64,000 bases of DNA, from the NCBI GenBank assembly GCA_013214025.1, contig JABSRN010000060.1, forward strand, positions 1 through 64,000. Direction: 5' to 3'. Below the pieces are notes generated by a model. The model was not told where the DNA came from and ran no database searches. It was given only the letters and a program-made list of their open reading frames with translations. Both the position numbers and the translations under genes were made by a program. This stretch comes from Polyangiaceae bacterium (GTDB lineage: Bacteria > Myxococcota_A > Polyangia > Polyangiales > Polyangiaceae). Shown piece after piece: positions 53,504 through 62,676 of this stretch (position 1 is the first letter of the stretch; each line of letters starts with the position of its first letter).

Positions 53504-54625
53504 ATGAGTCTCAGAATAGCGATCGTGGGTTGCGGCAAAATTGCCGATGGCCATATCGAAGAGATCCGCAAGATACCACACCTCGCCGAGGTAGTGGCGG
53601 TCTGCGATCTCGAACCACTGATGGCAGAGCAAATCGCCACGCGTTTCGCCATCCCCGCTCACTATGCCGACTTTGACGAACTGCTGGAGAAAGAAAACCC
53701 TGACGTCGTGCACGTCACCACTCCGCCGGGCAGTCACCTCCATCTCGCCACTCGCGCGCTCGACGCGGGCTGCCACGTTTACGTAGAAAAGCCGCTAACC
53801 CTCAACTACCCGGACTCCTGCTCCCTCGTATCACAGGCTGTAGCCGCCAACCGCAAGCTAACGGTCGGTCATACATACTTGTTTGATCCCCCCGCACTCG
53901 CTATGCGCGAGTTAATTGAAGACGGCGTACTGGGCGAGCCCGTGCACGTCGAAAGCTTCTACGGCTACAACCTTGCCGGACAATTCGGCAGTGCGCTGAT
54001 GAGCGATCCGAATCACTGGGTGCATCAACTGCCTGGCAAGCTCTTTCAGAACAACATCGATCACCTGCTAAACAAACTCGTCGAGTTCCTACCGGACGAA
54101 AAACCAAAGATGAGCGCCTTCGGAAGCATCCGGCGGAACAAACGCTACGGTGATATCCGGGATGACATGCTGGACGAGCTGCGGGTCACCATTCACGGCG
54201 AGAAGGTGAGCGCCTACGCAACTTTTTCGTCACACATCGTTCCCGCCGGCCACTCCTGCACCGTGTACGGAACCAAACAGACAATCCATACAGACTACCT
54301 GGCACGCACAGTTACGCTCGCCGAGACGACAAGTTTACCGAGCGCCGTCGGGCGTCTCGTTCCCGCATTCGGACAGGCCGCACAATTTGCCAAACAGGGC
54401 GCCAAGAACTTGCGCCGCTTCGCCAAGTCAGACTTTCACTTTTTTGCGGGCCTCAATCACCTGCTTCGACTGTTCTACGAGAGCATCGCCAACGGAACCG
54501 AAGAGCCGATCCCTCATCGAGACATCCTGCGCATCGCTTGGATGCTCGACGAAGTGTTCGCCCAGGCACCTCAGGGGACCCAAACCCGAGAGTTGCCGAG
54601 CGGTCCGATTGAGGCGAGAGCATGA
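53504..54625 (+). CDS. Gfo/Idh/MocA-family oxidoreductase
   Basis: The protein has 373 residues. Rossmann NAD(P) fold: IAIVGCGKIADGHIEEI. The EKP motif (HVYVEKPLTLN, residues about 92-102) is the family signature. The C-terminal substrate domain includes GHTYLFDPPALAMRELI and SDPNHWVHQLPGKLFQNNIDHLL, with a conserved H..D-like arrangement. Members oxidise or reduce sugar hydroxyls, including the UDP-GlcNAcA C3 oxidation by WlbA/WbpB. Given the UDP-HexNAcA enzymes in this locus, a similar step is possible (inference). Its stop overlaps the next ATG (ATGA). Confidence 0.9.
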   Translation: MSLRIAIVGCGKIADGHIEEIRKIPHLAEVVAVCDLEPLMAEQIATRFAIPAHYADFDELLEKENPDVVHVTTPPGSHLHLATRALDAGCHVYVEKPLTLNYPDSCSLVSQAVAANRKLTVGHTYLFDPPALAMRELIEDGVLGEPVHVESFYGYNLAGQFGSALMSDPNHWVHQLPGKLFQNNIDHLLNKLVEFLPDEKPKMSAFGSIRRNKRYGDIRDDMLDELRVTIHGEKVSAYATFSSHIVPAGHSCTVYGTKQTIHTDYLARTVTLAETTSLPSAVGRLVPAFGQAAQFAKQGAKNLRRFAKSDFHFFAGLNHLLRLFYESIANGTEEPIPHRDILRIAWMLDEVFAQAPQGTQTRELPSGPIEARA

Positions 54626-55635
54626 GCACCCTGGTCACCGGCTCCAATGGCTTTCTCGGGCGAGCCCTGGTGAAGAGACTGCTTGGCGCCGGCCAGCAGG
54701 ACGTGGTCTGCCTTGTGCGCGCCGGCAGCAACCGCAAACGACTCGATGCCGTGCTAGCTCAATACCCATCGCTAAACCCGCGCGTTCTTGTCGGTAGTTT
54801 GGCCCGGGTCGACGATGCAAGAACCGCCATCGATGGCGCGAGCGCGATCTATCACCTCGCCGCATCTCTCAGCGGAGCGGCCGCCGACATGTACTTGAAC
54901 ACGGTCGTCACCTCGCGAAATCTTCTCGAAGCGGTCACCGAGCAGCAGACCCCGCCTAAGGTCGTGCTGATCAGCTCCTTCAGCGTCTACGGAGTGGCCA
55001 ACTTGCCTCGGGGCACCGTCGTCGATGAGCACACACCGCTCGAAGCGTCTCCCAAGCTTCGAGATCTGTACTCGCAAACCAAGCTGCGCCAGGAAAAATT
55101 GTTTTGGGAGTACAAGGAAAGGTCCGACTACCCGCTGGTGGTACTGCGCCCGGGTGTAATTTACGGCTCCCAAGGTTCGCGCCTCTCCGCCCGAGTCGGG
55201 GTGCAACTGCCCGGGCTATTTGTTCTACTTGGCGGGAACAATCTGCTGCCGCTCACCTACGTCGACAACTGTGCAGATGCTATCGCGGTTGCCGGCTCAA
55301 GCGAAGCAGCGCTCGGGCAAGTTTACAACGTGGTCGACGATCACATGCCGACCTGTCGCGAGTATTTCAAACGCTACGAAAAGGAAGTCGAGAAGCGCCC
55401 TAGCATCCGGGTTCCGTACTTCGCGCTGCGGCTCGGCTCATCAATGGTGCAAAAGTACCACAATTACTCGAAGGGCCAGCTTCCCAACATATTCACTCCT
55501 TACAAGAGCGCAACCATGTGGGGCGGGAACCGTTTCGACAACGGTCGACTCAAGGCCATCGGTTGGAGACAGCTGATTTCCACCGATTCAGGCATCGGCA
55601 TTACCTTTCGCGCGTTCCGACAGGCGCAGAACTGA
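54622..55635 (+). CDS. NAD-dependent epimerase/dehydratase (extended SDR)
   Basis: The protein has 337 residues. Cofactor loop TGSNGFLGRALVKRLL, IYHLAASLSGA, catalytic Ser region LISSFSVYG and YSQTK (Tyr/Lys). PLVVLRPGVIYG and LPLTYVDNCADAIAVA are typical of NDP-sugar or dihydroflavonol-reductase-like extended SDRs. The sugar substrate is not predictable. The four-base overlap with the oxidoreductase argues that the two act in the same pathway. Confidence 0.87.
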   Translation: MSTLVTGSNGFLGRALVKRLLGAGQQDVVCLVRAGSNRKRLDAVLAQYPSLNPRVLVGSLARVDDARTAIDGASAIYHLAASLSGAAADMYLNTVVTSRNLLEAVTEQQTPPKVVLISSFSVYGVANLPRGTVVDEHTPLEASPKLRDLYSQTKLRQEKLFWEYKERSDYPLVVLRPGVIYGSQGSRLSARVGVQLPGLFVLLGGNNLLPLTYVDNCADAIAVAGSSEAALGQVYNVVDDHMPTCREYFKRYEKEVEKRPSIRVPYFALRLGSSMVQKYHNYSKGQLPNIFTPYKSATMWGGNRFDNGRLKAIGWRQLISTDSGIGITFRAFRQAQN

Positions 55636-55653
55636 CGCCCGGCGCGTCCAGAC

Positions 55654-56316
55654 TTAGAGGTGATCAATCGTGAGTGCTTTTGCTTCGAGTCCCGAACTTT
55701 GCAGCTGCTCCAACACGGCTCCGATCGCACGAGGAGCGACAGCGTGATTGTCGTGCATCAACGCAATGTCCCCCGGACGAAGCGGGTTCCGCTCCAGCCA
55801 TGCGATGATCTCCCACTCGTGGTCACAACTGTAGTCCTTGGTATCGACGTTCCACAGCACCGTGCTCTGCCGCGAACGCATCAGGCGCCCAAGTTTTCCA
55901 GCTGTCAATTTTCCGTGGGGCGGGCGGAAGAAGCGAAGAACACCGAGCCCGTGCTCTTTTGCCAGAGCCAGAGTTTTTTCGATCTCTTCGGCGAGCTGGG
56001 CCGCCGTCGTGTGGCTCGGGTCCGTATGGTGGTAAGAATGGTGCCCAAGTGTATGACCCTCCGCAACAATGCGCCGAGCGATCTCCGGATGCTCCGCGAT
56101 GCGACCGCCCACGGCAAAAAACGTCGCCTTAGCACCGTAGCGGGCGAGTTCATCAAGCAGCTTCGGCGTGTGCTCGGGATGCGGCCCGTCATCAAAGGTA
56201 AGGAAGACTGCACGGTCAGCATTTTCGACTCGTTCGGTCAGTGCCCAACTGGGCAAGAGTCCGAACAGTGCTCGACGCACCGCTTGACGCAGCCGGTTCT
56301 TTTGCGCAATTTCCAT
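55654..56316 (-). CDS. Polysaccharide deacetylase (NodB/CE4)
   Basis: The protein has 220 residues. CE4 motifs in order: LTFDDGPHPEHT (catalytic Asp and metal Asp), GHHSYHHTDPS (metal His pair), RFFRPPHGKLT, a Trp in VLWNVDTKDYS, and IALMHDNHA (catalytic His). All five motifs are present, so it should be an active metal-dependent N- or O-deacetylase. No clear signal peptide is present, which suggests cytoplasmic action or export by another route. It stands on the opposite strand between the SDR and the kinase-like genes. Confidence 0.9.
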   Translation of the reverse strand: MEIAQKNRLRQAVRRALFGLLPSWALTERVENADRAVFLTFDDGPHPEHTPKLLDELARYGAKATFFAVGGRIAEHPEIARRIVAEGHTLGHHSYHHTDPSHTTAAQLAEEIEKTLALAKEHGLGVLRFFRPPHGKLTAGKLGRLMRSRQSTVLWNVDTKDYSCDHEWEIIAWLERNPLRPGDIALMHDNHAVAPRAIGAVLEQLQSSGLEAKALTIDHL

Positions 56317-56467
56317 CGTTCAGTCCGTCTTCGAAGCAGTGCCCTAGCACGATATCGACCGGGAAATCCGCGTGACCGGACTCGACGGCAGCCCCCTCAT
56401 CGGGTGGTCGGAACGCACCCTATGCCCGCCACCACGTTTCAGTTAGCAAGCTCGCCGGAACCAAAAA

Positions 56468-57490
56468 ATGGACAGTAATTTCCAATGCTTCTGGCCGGCG
56501 ATCTGCGGCGGGCCCGGCGCCTATTTCGCAGGCGATACACGCCTATTGGCGGCAGAGTTGTGGCACGACCGACCAAAAACATCTGTGTACCGTTTCCGCG
56601 TCGCGAACAAAAGAGTCGCCTACTATTTCAAGATCTACAAACGCGAGGCGGAATACGCGATCGCGAAAGTTGAGCACGATACCTTGACCGCGCTCGGGAA
56701 ATTGTTCGACGACGCACCGGGGCTCGGAGTGGTACATCCAGTTGCTTACGTTCGAGAACTGCACGGATTCGTCAGCGAAGAATTCGTTGGCACGGACTTG
56801 TCGAGCTTCTTCCGAGCGGCAGTTCGCCGCGGCGCGAGCGCTGGCAAGATGCGAGACGGGGTTCGCGTGGCTCACCGACTCGCCGTCTGGCTCCAGATTT
56901 TTCAGCGCGGAGAACCGCCGTCGGCCGGGGAGCCCTACGACCTGAGTCGAATGCACTCGACCGCCAGGCGCGACCTACAAACAGCACTCGCCTCGAAAAT
57001 GGTCACCGCCCGGACCGCAGAGCGCGTCCGCGAGGCGCTGGACGATTCCCGTGCAAAGCTCGAAGGCCGCGCAACAACACTGGTCCCCGCTAATGTGGAC
57101 GCCAAACTATGGAACTTCCTGCTCGGTCCGAGTGGAGAAATTCGAGCGTTAGATTTTGTTGGTATTGGTACGGGACTCCCGACATTAGACGTGGCGAGGC
57201 TCTGGGTCGGACTCAACTGGCTCAAGGTATTCCCGCACCACTCGCGCCGACGCGTTTCGCGACTGCAGCAAGAGTTTCTCCGAGCACTGTCGCCGATCCC
57301 CGACCCCACCGAACTTCACTTTCATCAACTCTGTGTCATGACGGAAATCGCGGCCTTCTATGCCGGGATCCGCTCGGATCGTTATCGCCGAAAATTTCGG
57401 AACATTGCGCTATTCCCGCTGATCCAGCGCTATTTCGATCGCTCTCTTCGGGCTCTCACAGAGTCACATGGCGGCGGTGGCCAGTCATGA
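56468..57490 (+). CDS. Aminoglycoside-phosphotransferase-fold (LPS-kinase-like) protein
   Basis: The protein has 340 residues. N-lobe: TSVYRFRVANKRVAYYFKIYKREAEYAIAKVEHDTL, in which Lys in FKIYKRE may be the ATP Lys. The C-lobe has LVPANVDAKLWNFLLGPSGEIRALDFVGIGTGLPTLDVARLW, which aligns by eye with the HGD..PGN....G....IDF motif of APH/choline-kinase and Kdo-kinase folds; the usual His-Gly is replaced. It is probably a small-molecule or glycan kinase, possibly degenerate. Its stop overlaps the start of a second APH-fold gene. Confidence 0.65.
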   Translation: MDSNFQCFWPAICGGPGAYFAGDTRLLAAELWHDRPKTSVYRFRVANKRVAYYFKIYKREAEYAIAKVEHDTLTALGKLFDDAPGLGVVHPVAYVRELHGFVSEEFVGTDLSSFFRAAVRRGASAGKMRDGVRVAHRLAVWLQIFQRGEPPSAGEPYDLSRMHSTARRDLQTALASKMVTARTAERVREALDDSRAKLEGRATTLVPANVDAKLWNFLLGPSGEIRALDFVGIGTGLPTLDVARLWVGLNWLKVFPHHSRRRVSRLQQEFLRALSPIPDPTELHFHQLCVMTEIAAFYAGIRSDRYRRKFRNIALFPLIQRYFDRSLRALTESHGGGGQS

Positions 57491-58527
57491 ACGTCGATAT
57501 CGAACGAACCCAGGAGCTCCTACGGCGTCGTGCGCATTCCTACTTCGCGCACGCTCGAGGCACTGAGCCTGAAATCACACAACGGCCATTTCAAGAACGC
57601 TCGACCTACCCGCTCTACCTGTTCGACCTCAAGTTCGGGGACCGTACGGAGCAAGTAGTCGTCAAGTTCGCGCCGGTGTTCCCGGAAAACAATGAGGGTC
57701 AGACCGAGTTCTTCAACATGAGGCAGATTTGGCGGGATGCTCCCTCTGAACCCGATGGGCTTGGCCTGGTCCGCCCGTTGGATTTCTATGAGGAAACCGA
57801 CGCGCTGGTCTCCGAGTTCGTCGAGTCAACCCGCTTTTCTCCGTGGATGATGAAGGCCTGCGAATTCGGGGCGTCCTTCGAGCAACAGGCGGAACTCCGT
57901 CGTCGAATCAGCCTGGCGGGTCGCTGGCTTCGCTTGCTGCACGACACAACGCGCGACCCCGATTCCTGTACGCTTGCGGAATCGACCTTCCTCCCGCGTT
58001 TTGAGGAACTCGCGGTTCGCCTCAACGAGCATGGTTTGCTCAGCCGCTCGACAGAGCAGCTCCGGAAGTTTTTTGTGGCGGCTATTAGTCGTCACGGCGA
58101 TCTACGCGTGCCGAACGCACTCGTTCACGGCGACTACGGGCCCCAGAACATGGCCTTCGCCGACGGGAAGCTCTACGTCTTTGATCTGCAGCGTAAATTC
58201 TCCGAAATTGTATTCCACGACCTCGCCTACTTTCTGGTCACGCTCAAAACACTCAATCCCTACCCGACCTATCCACGCTTTAATCGCAGTCGCGCAGTTT
58301 CTCTCGAAAGTCCTTTCCTGGAAGGGTATTTCTCAGGACAATCCACGCCAAACGAGCAGATCTTGCTCGATTTGTTGGTGCTAAGGAACCTGTACCAACG
58401 AGCGCTCAAGCAGTTTCAGAATCTGTCTGAGGGCCGTCTCGGCCCTCGCGGAGCGAAACTCATCGTTGAAGCAAAGTACGCTCGTACGCTCGCGAGAGAG
58501 CAACGCGCCTTTGCGCGGCGAGGTTGA
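57487..58527 (+). CDS. Phosphotransferase family protein (APH fold)
   Basis: The true start is ATG 57487, overlapping the preceding TGA as ATGA; the frame upstream to 57109 lies inside the previous gene. About 346 residues. The catalytic loop NALVHGDYGPQNMAF (HGD..PQN) and the metal loop LYVFDLQRKFSEIVFHDLAYFL are complete, so unlike its neighbour it keeps the full APH signature. An N-lobe Lys lies in QVVVKFAPVFPEN. It probably phosphorylates a sugar or lipid-linked intermediate. It is three bases upstream of the second heparinase-like gene and so in one operon with it. Confidence 0.8.
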   Translation: MNVDIERTQELLRRRAHSYFAHARGTEPEITQRPFQERSTYPLYLFDLKFGDRTEQVVVKFAPVFPENNEGQTEFFNMRQIWRDAPSEPDGLGLVRPLDFYEETDALVSEFVESTRFSPWMMKACEFGASFEQQAELRRRISLAGRWLRLLHDTTRDPDSCTLAESTFLPRFEELAVRLNEHGLLSRSTEQLRKFFVAAISRHGDLRVPNALVHGDYGPQNMAFADGKLYVFDLQRKFSEIVFHDLAYFLVTLKTLNPYPTYPRFNRSRAVSLESPFLEGYFSGQSTPNEQILLDLLVLRNLYQRALKQFQNLSEGRLGPRGAKLIVEAKYARTLAREQRAFARRG

Positions 58528-58530
58528 CCG

Positions 58531-60678
58531 ATGCAACGCCTCAGCTCACTCTCTTGCCTAGCACTCGGATGCTTGATTTCAGTCGCGCTCGGGTGCGCTC
58601 GCAGCTCGGCCGGCGGCGCACCACCGCAGACACGGGGCGCTCAGGGGCAACCCGCCCCTCCCGCGTCACTCTCTGCGAGGCAATTCGCGGATGGTCCCCA
58701 AGTAGGGTTACAGGTCGACGATACTCGCGAGGCCGCCGCCTACCTCTTCGTCACTAAAGTACGCTTCGAAGAGCTCCGACAGGAAGCCGCTCAAGGCTCC
58801 CCCCAGTGGAAGGCGCTTGAGCGGAACGTCGCCCAAACTCACCGAAACGTCGGAAGCCGCCGCAGCGGCGCCGGCAACATCGCGTTTGTATATTTGCTCA
58901 CCGGTGACAAGCAGTACGCAAAGAGCGCCTACGCCTGGGCGAAACACGGAATGGACACCGATAAAGTCGAGCGCGATCGATACCTCTACTATGGGGATGC
59001 CATGCGCCCAGTCGCGCAGGTTCTGAACTATTGCGCGGACGCGTTGTCAGCCGAACAAAAGGCTTCTTTGGCGAACTACCTGGCGGAATGGACGACTCGT
59101 ATGTGGCAGGACCGCCGCATCCAGTGGGCCCTCAATACCCCCGTGCACAACTACCACATGGCATACTTGGAGGGCACAGCGCTCGCGGGGTACGCCCTCC
59201 GCGCAGCCGGCGACTCCCGCGGCGATGCCTTCATCCGAAAGCTGCACAAGCAGCTGAAAAAGCCCGGGGGTGTGCTCGATTATTTGCGGACCGAGGGCGC
59301 GGGCGGCGACTGGCCAGAGGGTGCAAACTACGGTCAGCGGTCAAAGCAACGCCTCTTTGCGACGCTCGCGCTCATCGCAGCAGCCGGTGGCAAGAATCAT
59401 ATCGCCTCGGAACGCTATTTCGCCGAGTCGATCTACTACGCCGTGTATCAGCTCCAGCCCGATCGTCGGTCTCTGCACCCGGCAGGCGATTTGGCCCGGC
59501 ACAGTCTGTTGCCGGCTACACCTCTCGACCGAGACTACGTACAAATCGCGACCTATTGGCTGGCAGACAAGGCTGCGCGACAGCTCGGACAGTGGTATCT
59601 GCGCCGCGTCGTGCCGAGTTACGACACCGGCTCACCAGCCCTTCGGCATCTGCTCTACCAGGATCTGATTTATTCGGTGAAGGATCCAACTCGGAAGCCG
59701 GAATCGCTGAAACTCTTCTACTTGGCCAAAGGTTCTCAATGGCTAGGCATCCGTAGCGGATGGCACCAGAACGCCACCGCACTCACGATTAGCGGCCTGC
59801 CGCGCACGGAAATGGGACACGCGCATTTCGAGACCGGCTCCTTCACCCTATTCAAAGGGGGGTGGCAAGCCATCGATTCCGCCACCTTCAGTCGTTCGGG
59901 ATTGCTGTGGCAGCCAGGCGCGCACAACGGTGTCAACGTGGACCACGCCGAGCGCCGCTTCGGACGAAAACTTGAAAAGGGCCGCGGCATACTGCAGCTG
60001 AGCGACACCGACGAGTACAGCTATGCTCAGGTCGACGGCGCTCCGGCCCTGCGCCGCAAAGCACCGCGGGGGCAGAGTAGCCTATTGCTATCGGAGTATA
60101 TCCGGGAGTTTGTGTTTCTGAAGCCGGACACGCTGGTGCTCTATGATCGCGTGAAAGCAGCGGACCCGGCCACCCCCTTTGACTGGCGCCTTCACACCGC
60201 GACCCGCCCCGCCCTGCGAAACAAGCTGTTCCAGTCCCGCCACGAGAAGGGCGGGTTGAGTCTCTCAGTCCTGGCCGGAGATTCGCCTCAGGTAGAAACC
60301 AACGACGACCTGAAGAGTCGATCTTGGCGTATCTCGACGACCTCCCCGAGCGGACGGTTCTTGAACGTGATCCGGGTGGGGCTCGGTCCCGCGCCGAAGC
60401 TACAAGCACGTAATGTGAGCGCCGGCGAAACCATGCAGGGCGCGAGGCTGGAAAACGACGTGGTGCTTTTTTCTACGGCGCCTCTCGGTGCTTCGCCGAC
60501 AACGGCCTTTCAATACAGCCTACCGAAACAGAGTAAACGGGTTCACACATGGGTGAATATGCCAACGAAGGTTGCGGTGACTCATACGATTTCCGGCAGC
60601 GAGATCCGCATTACTGTGACTCCCGGCGGCCCATTGAAAGCCAATACGCAGGGCGTGGTCCGCTGGCTCGAACCCTAG
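58531..60678 (+). CDS. Heparinase II/III-family lipoprotein, paralogue of the 46362 gene
   Basis: The protein has 715 residues. Lipobox LISVALGCARSS. It has the same layout as the first copy: NIAFVYLLTGDKQYAKSAYAW, YLYYGDAMRPVAQVLNYCAD, HNYHMAYLEGTALAGYALRA, GGDWPEGANYGQRSKQR, HPAGDLARHSL and MGHAHFETGSFTLFKGGW. In the beta-sandwich the first copy's HSHQDSG is HAHFETG here, so His is kept but Asp becomes Thr. It is likely an outer-membrane lyase for the locus polysaccharide. The stop overlaps the convergent DUF4091 gene as CTAG, exactly as in the other copy. Confidence 0.88.
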   Translation: MQRLSSLSCLALGCLISVALGCARSSAGGAPPQTRGAQGQPAPPASLSARQFADGPQVGLQVDDTREAAAYLFVTKVRFEELRQEAAQGSPQWKALERNVAQTHRNVGSRRSGAGNIAFVYLLTGDKQYAKSAYAWAKHGMDTDKVERDRYLYYGDAMRPVAQVLNYCADALSAEQKASLANYLAEWTTRMWQDRRIQWALNTPVHNYHMAYLEGTALAGYALRAAGDSRGDAFIRKLHKQLKKPGGVLDYLRTEGAGGDWPEGANYGQRSKQRLFATLALIAAAGGKNHIASERYFAESIYYAVYQLQPDRRSLHPAGDLARHSLLPATPLDRDYVQIATYWLADKAARQLGQWYLRRVVPSYDTGSPALRHLLYQDLIYSVKDPTRKPESLKLFYLAKGSQWLGIRSGWHQNATALTISGLPRTEMGHAHFETGSFTLFKGGWQAIDSATFSRSGLLWQPGAHNGVNVDHAERRFGRKLEKGRGILQLSDTDEYSYAQVDGAPALRRKAPRGQSSLLLSEYIREFVFLKPDTLVLYDRVKAADPATPFDWRLHTATRPALRNKLFQSRHEKGGLSLSVLAGDSPQVETNDDLKSRSWRISTTSPSGRFLNVIRVGLGPAPKLQARNVSAGETMQGARLENDVVLFSTAPLGASPTTAFQYSLPKQSKRVHTWVNMPTKVAVTHTISGSEIRITVTPGGPLKANTQGVVRWLEP

Positions 60679-62675
60679 CGTCTCCGGAGTGGCAAGAACC
60701 TGACACCGACAGCCAGTCCGAATGCACCCAGTAGGGCTAGCAGAGCCAGCACGCACCCGACTACGACAGATGTACGCTGCCGCGGGGGACCACCGGACGG
60801 GGCGCTGGGGAGAAACCGAGCTGCCCGGGCATCGGTTAGCCACCGCCCATGCTGCTCGCGCTCAACCACAGGCGTTTCCCCATACCCGATGATGGCTCGC
60901 AGCTTCGCGCGGGCCGGTCCGAAATGCTCCGCCAGCCACGGCGCCGGTGCATTCCTATTCGTTTCGCTGAGGGCGCGCGGGATCTGTTTGTGGACAACGC
61001 GGTCAGCTGCGGACGCGTTCACCTGTCGAGCCAAAAGGAACAGCGCTGCATCCTGAATTCCTCGACGCAATGCTTTGAGCCGCATGGATGGCAAGACGCC
61101 GGGAAAACCAACGTCGCGTCCCCGGATCACCTGACCCTGATCGCTGCGATGACGGGACTCGGGCACCACGCCCCGTTGCTGGCCCGGGTAGAGCAGGAGG
61201 CCATCGTAGAGACAACTATCGCCATCAGCGTTGTGAAAGGTTTCTGCGCTCACGAAGGGATCGGTCACCCCTTGACCCCCGCGGTTGTCGTCGTTCCAGA
61301 AAGTCGATTCCCAAAGAAACCACCGCCCGACATCGTAGGAAGCCGAGATCCAAGCGTTGGCGATCCAGCCTCGCAGCGGCGAATCGAGCATCATGGGAGC
61401 CGTGCGCGGCAAGCGACCGTTGTATATCCACACCGCCTTGTTCGCCTCGCGGGCGGCGTGGGCGGTGGCGACGTCGAACTGAGACGCGGGAACAAGAACC
61501 AGACCTACGTTCTGACCGCTGGGATCCTCATGACACGCCTGTCCGACCACGACTCGAGAAAACTCCGGTCGGTCTTCCAGCAATTTTTCCCACGCGGGGC
61601 CGTTCGGATTTTCGCAGTCCTCACTCGACGCGTAGAGAAATACGTCTTCGATGCCGTCAGGTATCGCACGCAACAGCTTGCGCAGTCGCTCTAGCTTCTT
61701 CGGTGTCGGCCCCTTGAACGCCGAATAGGTCCCTACAGACACCACCGCCGGCGGCACACCAATGCCCGGGCCGTGATAGCCGGCAGATGGCCGAAACCAG
61801 CTCCCGTCCAGCGCCGAGCGGATTCGCGAGGCGTCCTGGTGCGAGACGAGATACGCCATCGCGTCCACGTGATGCGCGTGCAGCAGTTGCCACAATTGCT
61901 GTTCGATTGCGTTCGGCTGGGTGAAATCTGTCGTTCCAAACCGGCTCTTCAACTCTTGTGTGCCGTAGTACGCGAAAAAACTCACCGCTCGGTAAGGAAG
62001 CCGCGCCCCCCCTACGACCACTTCGATCGGCACAGTCGCCAGGAGTTCCCGCTCGTGCGGCGTGAACGGTGAGTGGCGATTGTAGATGCGAAGCGTGCTG
62101 TGATGGACGCCCCGCCCGGCATCGCCAGGCACTCGTAAATCGACCCAAACAGCGCCGTTATGCTCTGACTCCACGCGAAGTGGATAAGGAGCCCAGGGCG
62201 GTGCATTCTGGATCGGGATCAGCGCGTCCGGCGTCGGCCCCAAGTACTCCGGCCCATCCGGGCGCGCACCAACGAACCAAGCCAGTGATTCTCCCTGATG
62301 CCGGCTGTGGGAACGTTCGTCTACCGTTACATAGTGTTCAACGAAGCGTTCAGACTCGATAGATGGCGAGCCGGCCAAGGGCGATACGAAGTCATTCAAC
62401 TCAACTTCCACTCCGTTGAGCGATCCCTCCGAGGCGCTCACCACAACCTGAAACGCAACTACCTCATCGCGCAAGGCTTCCAGGCGGAGCGTGGACGGCA
62501 GCTCGCCGCTGTCCACCACTTGGTCTTGAAGCACCCGTGTCTCGTCGTCGAAGATTCGGACCGACGACATGGATGCGTGAGCGGGGGCACAACCCCACAC
62601 GCCCAAGACCCACGACAGTGAGGCCAGCAGAGCTGCCCGCGTCGCCCGTTGTCTTGCCCGATTGCGTCCAGGCAT
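60675..62675 (-). CDS. DUF4091 protein (GH123-like), envelope-anchored
   Basis: ATG 62675 begins a signal peptide (ATRAALLASLSWVLGVWGCAPAHA) one base after the stop of the upstream gene; longer frames to 63005 are shadows of that gene. About 666 residues. An N-terminal beta-sandwich (VRIFDDETRVLQ, RDEVVAFQVVVSA) precedes a TIM-barrel-like domain: RAVSFFAYYGTQELK, EDVFLYASSEDCENPN, VWIYNGRLPRTAPMMLDSPLRGW and GRWFLWESTFWNDDN. LRRGIQDAALFLLAR is the typical DUF4091 end. The family is related to GH123 N-acetylgalactosaminidases. A C-terminal TM helix plus LRRR anchors it. It probably acts on the locus glycan; the enzymatic residues were not verified. Confidence 0.8.
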   Translation of the reverse strand: MPGRNRARQRATRAALLASLSWVLGVWGCAPAHASMSSVRIFDDETRVLQDQVVDSGELPSTLRLEALRDEVVAFQVVVSASEGSLNGVEVELNDFVSPLAGSPSIESERFVEHYVTVDERSHSRHQGESLAWFVGARPDGPEYLGPTPDALIPIQNAPPWAPYPLRVESEHNGAVWVDLRVPGDAGRGVHHSTLRIYNRHSPFTPHERELLATVPIEVVVGGARLPYRAVSFFAYYGTQELKSRFGTTDFTQPNAIEQQLWQLLHAHHVDAMAYLVSHQDASRIRSALDGSWFRPSAGYHGPGIGVPPAVVSVGTYSAFKGPTPKKLERLRKLLRAIPDGIEDVFLYASSEDCENPNGPAWEKLLEDRPEFSRVVVGQACHEDPSGQNVGLVLVPASQFDVATAHAAREANKAVWIYNGRLPRTAPMMLDSPLRGWIANAWISASYDVGRWFLWESTFWNDDNRGGQGVTDPFVSAETFHNADGDSCLYDGLLLYPGQQRGVVPESRHRSDQGQVIRGRDVGFPGVLPSMRLKALRRGIQDAALFLLARQVNASAADRVVHKQIPRALSETNRNAPAPWLAEHFGPARAKLRAIIGYGETPVVEREQHGRWLTDARAARFLPSAPSGGPPRQRTSVVVGCVLALLALLGAFGLAVGVRFLPLRRR

Positions 62676-62676
62676 C

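Noticed and set aside
57109-57486. N-terminal extension of the second APH-fold gene
   Set aside because: It lies wholly inside the upstream kinase-like gene in another frame; the ATG overlapping the stop is the natural start.
60849-61694. 281-codon plus-strand frame opposite the DUF4091 gene
   Set aside because: Antisense shadow of a gene with clear signal peptide, domains and coupling to its neighbour.
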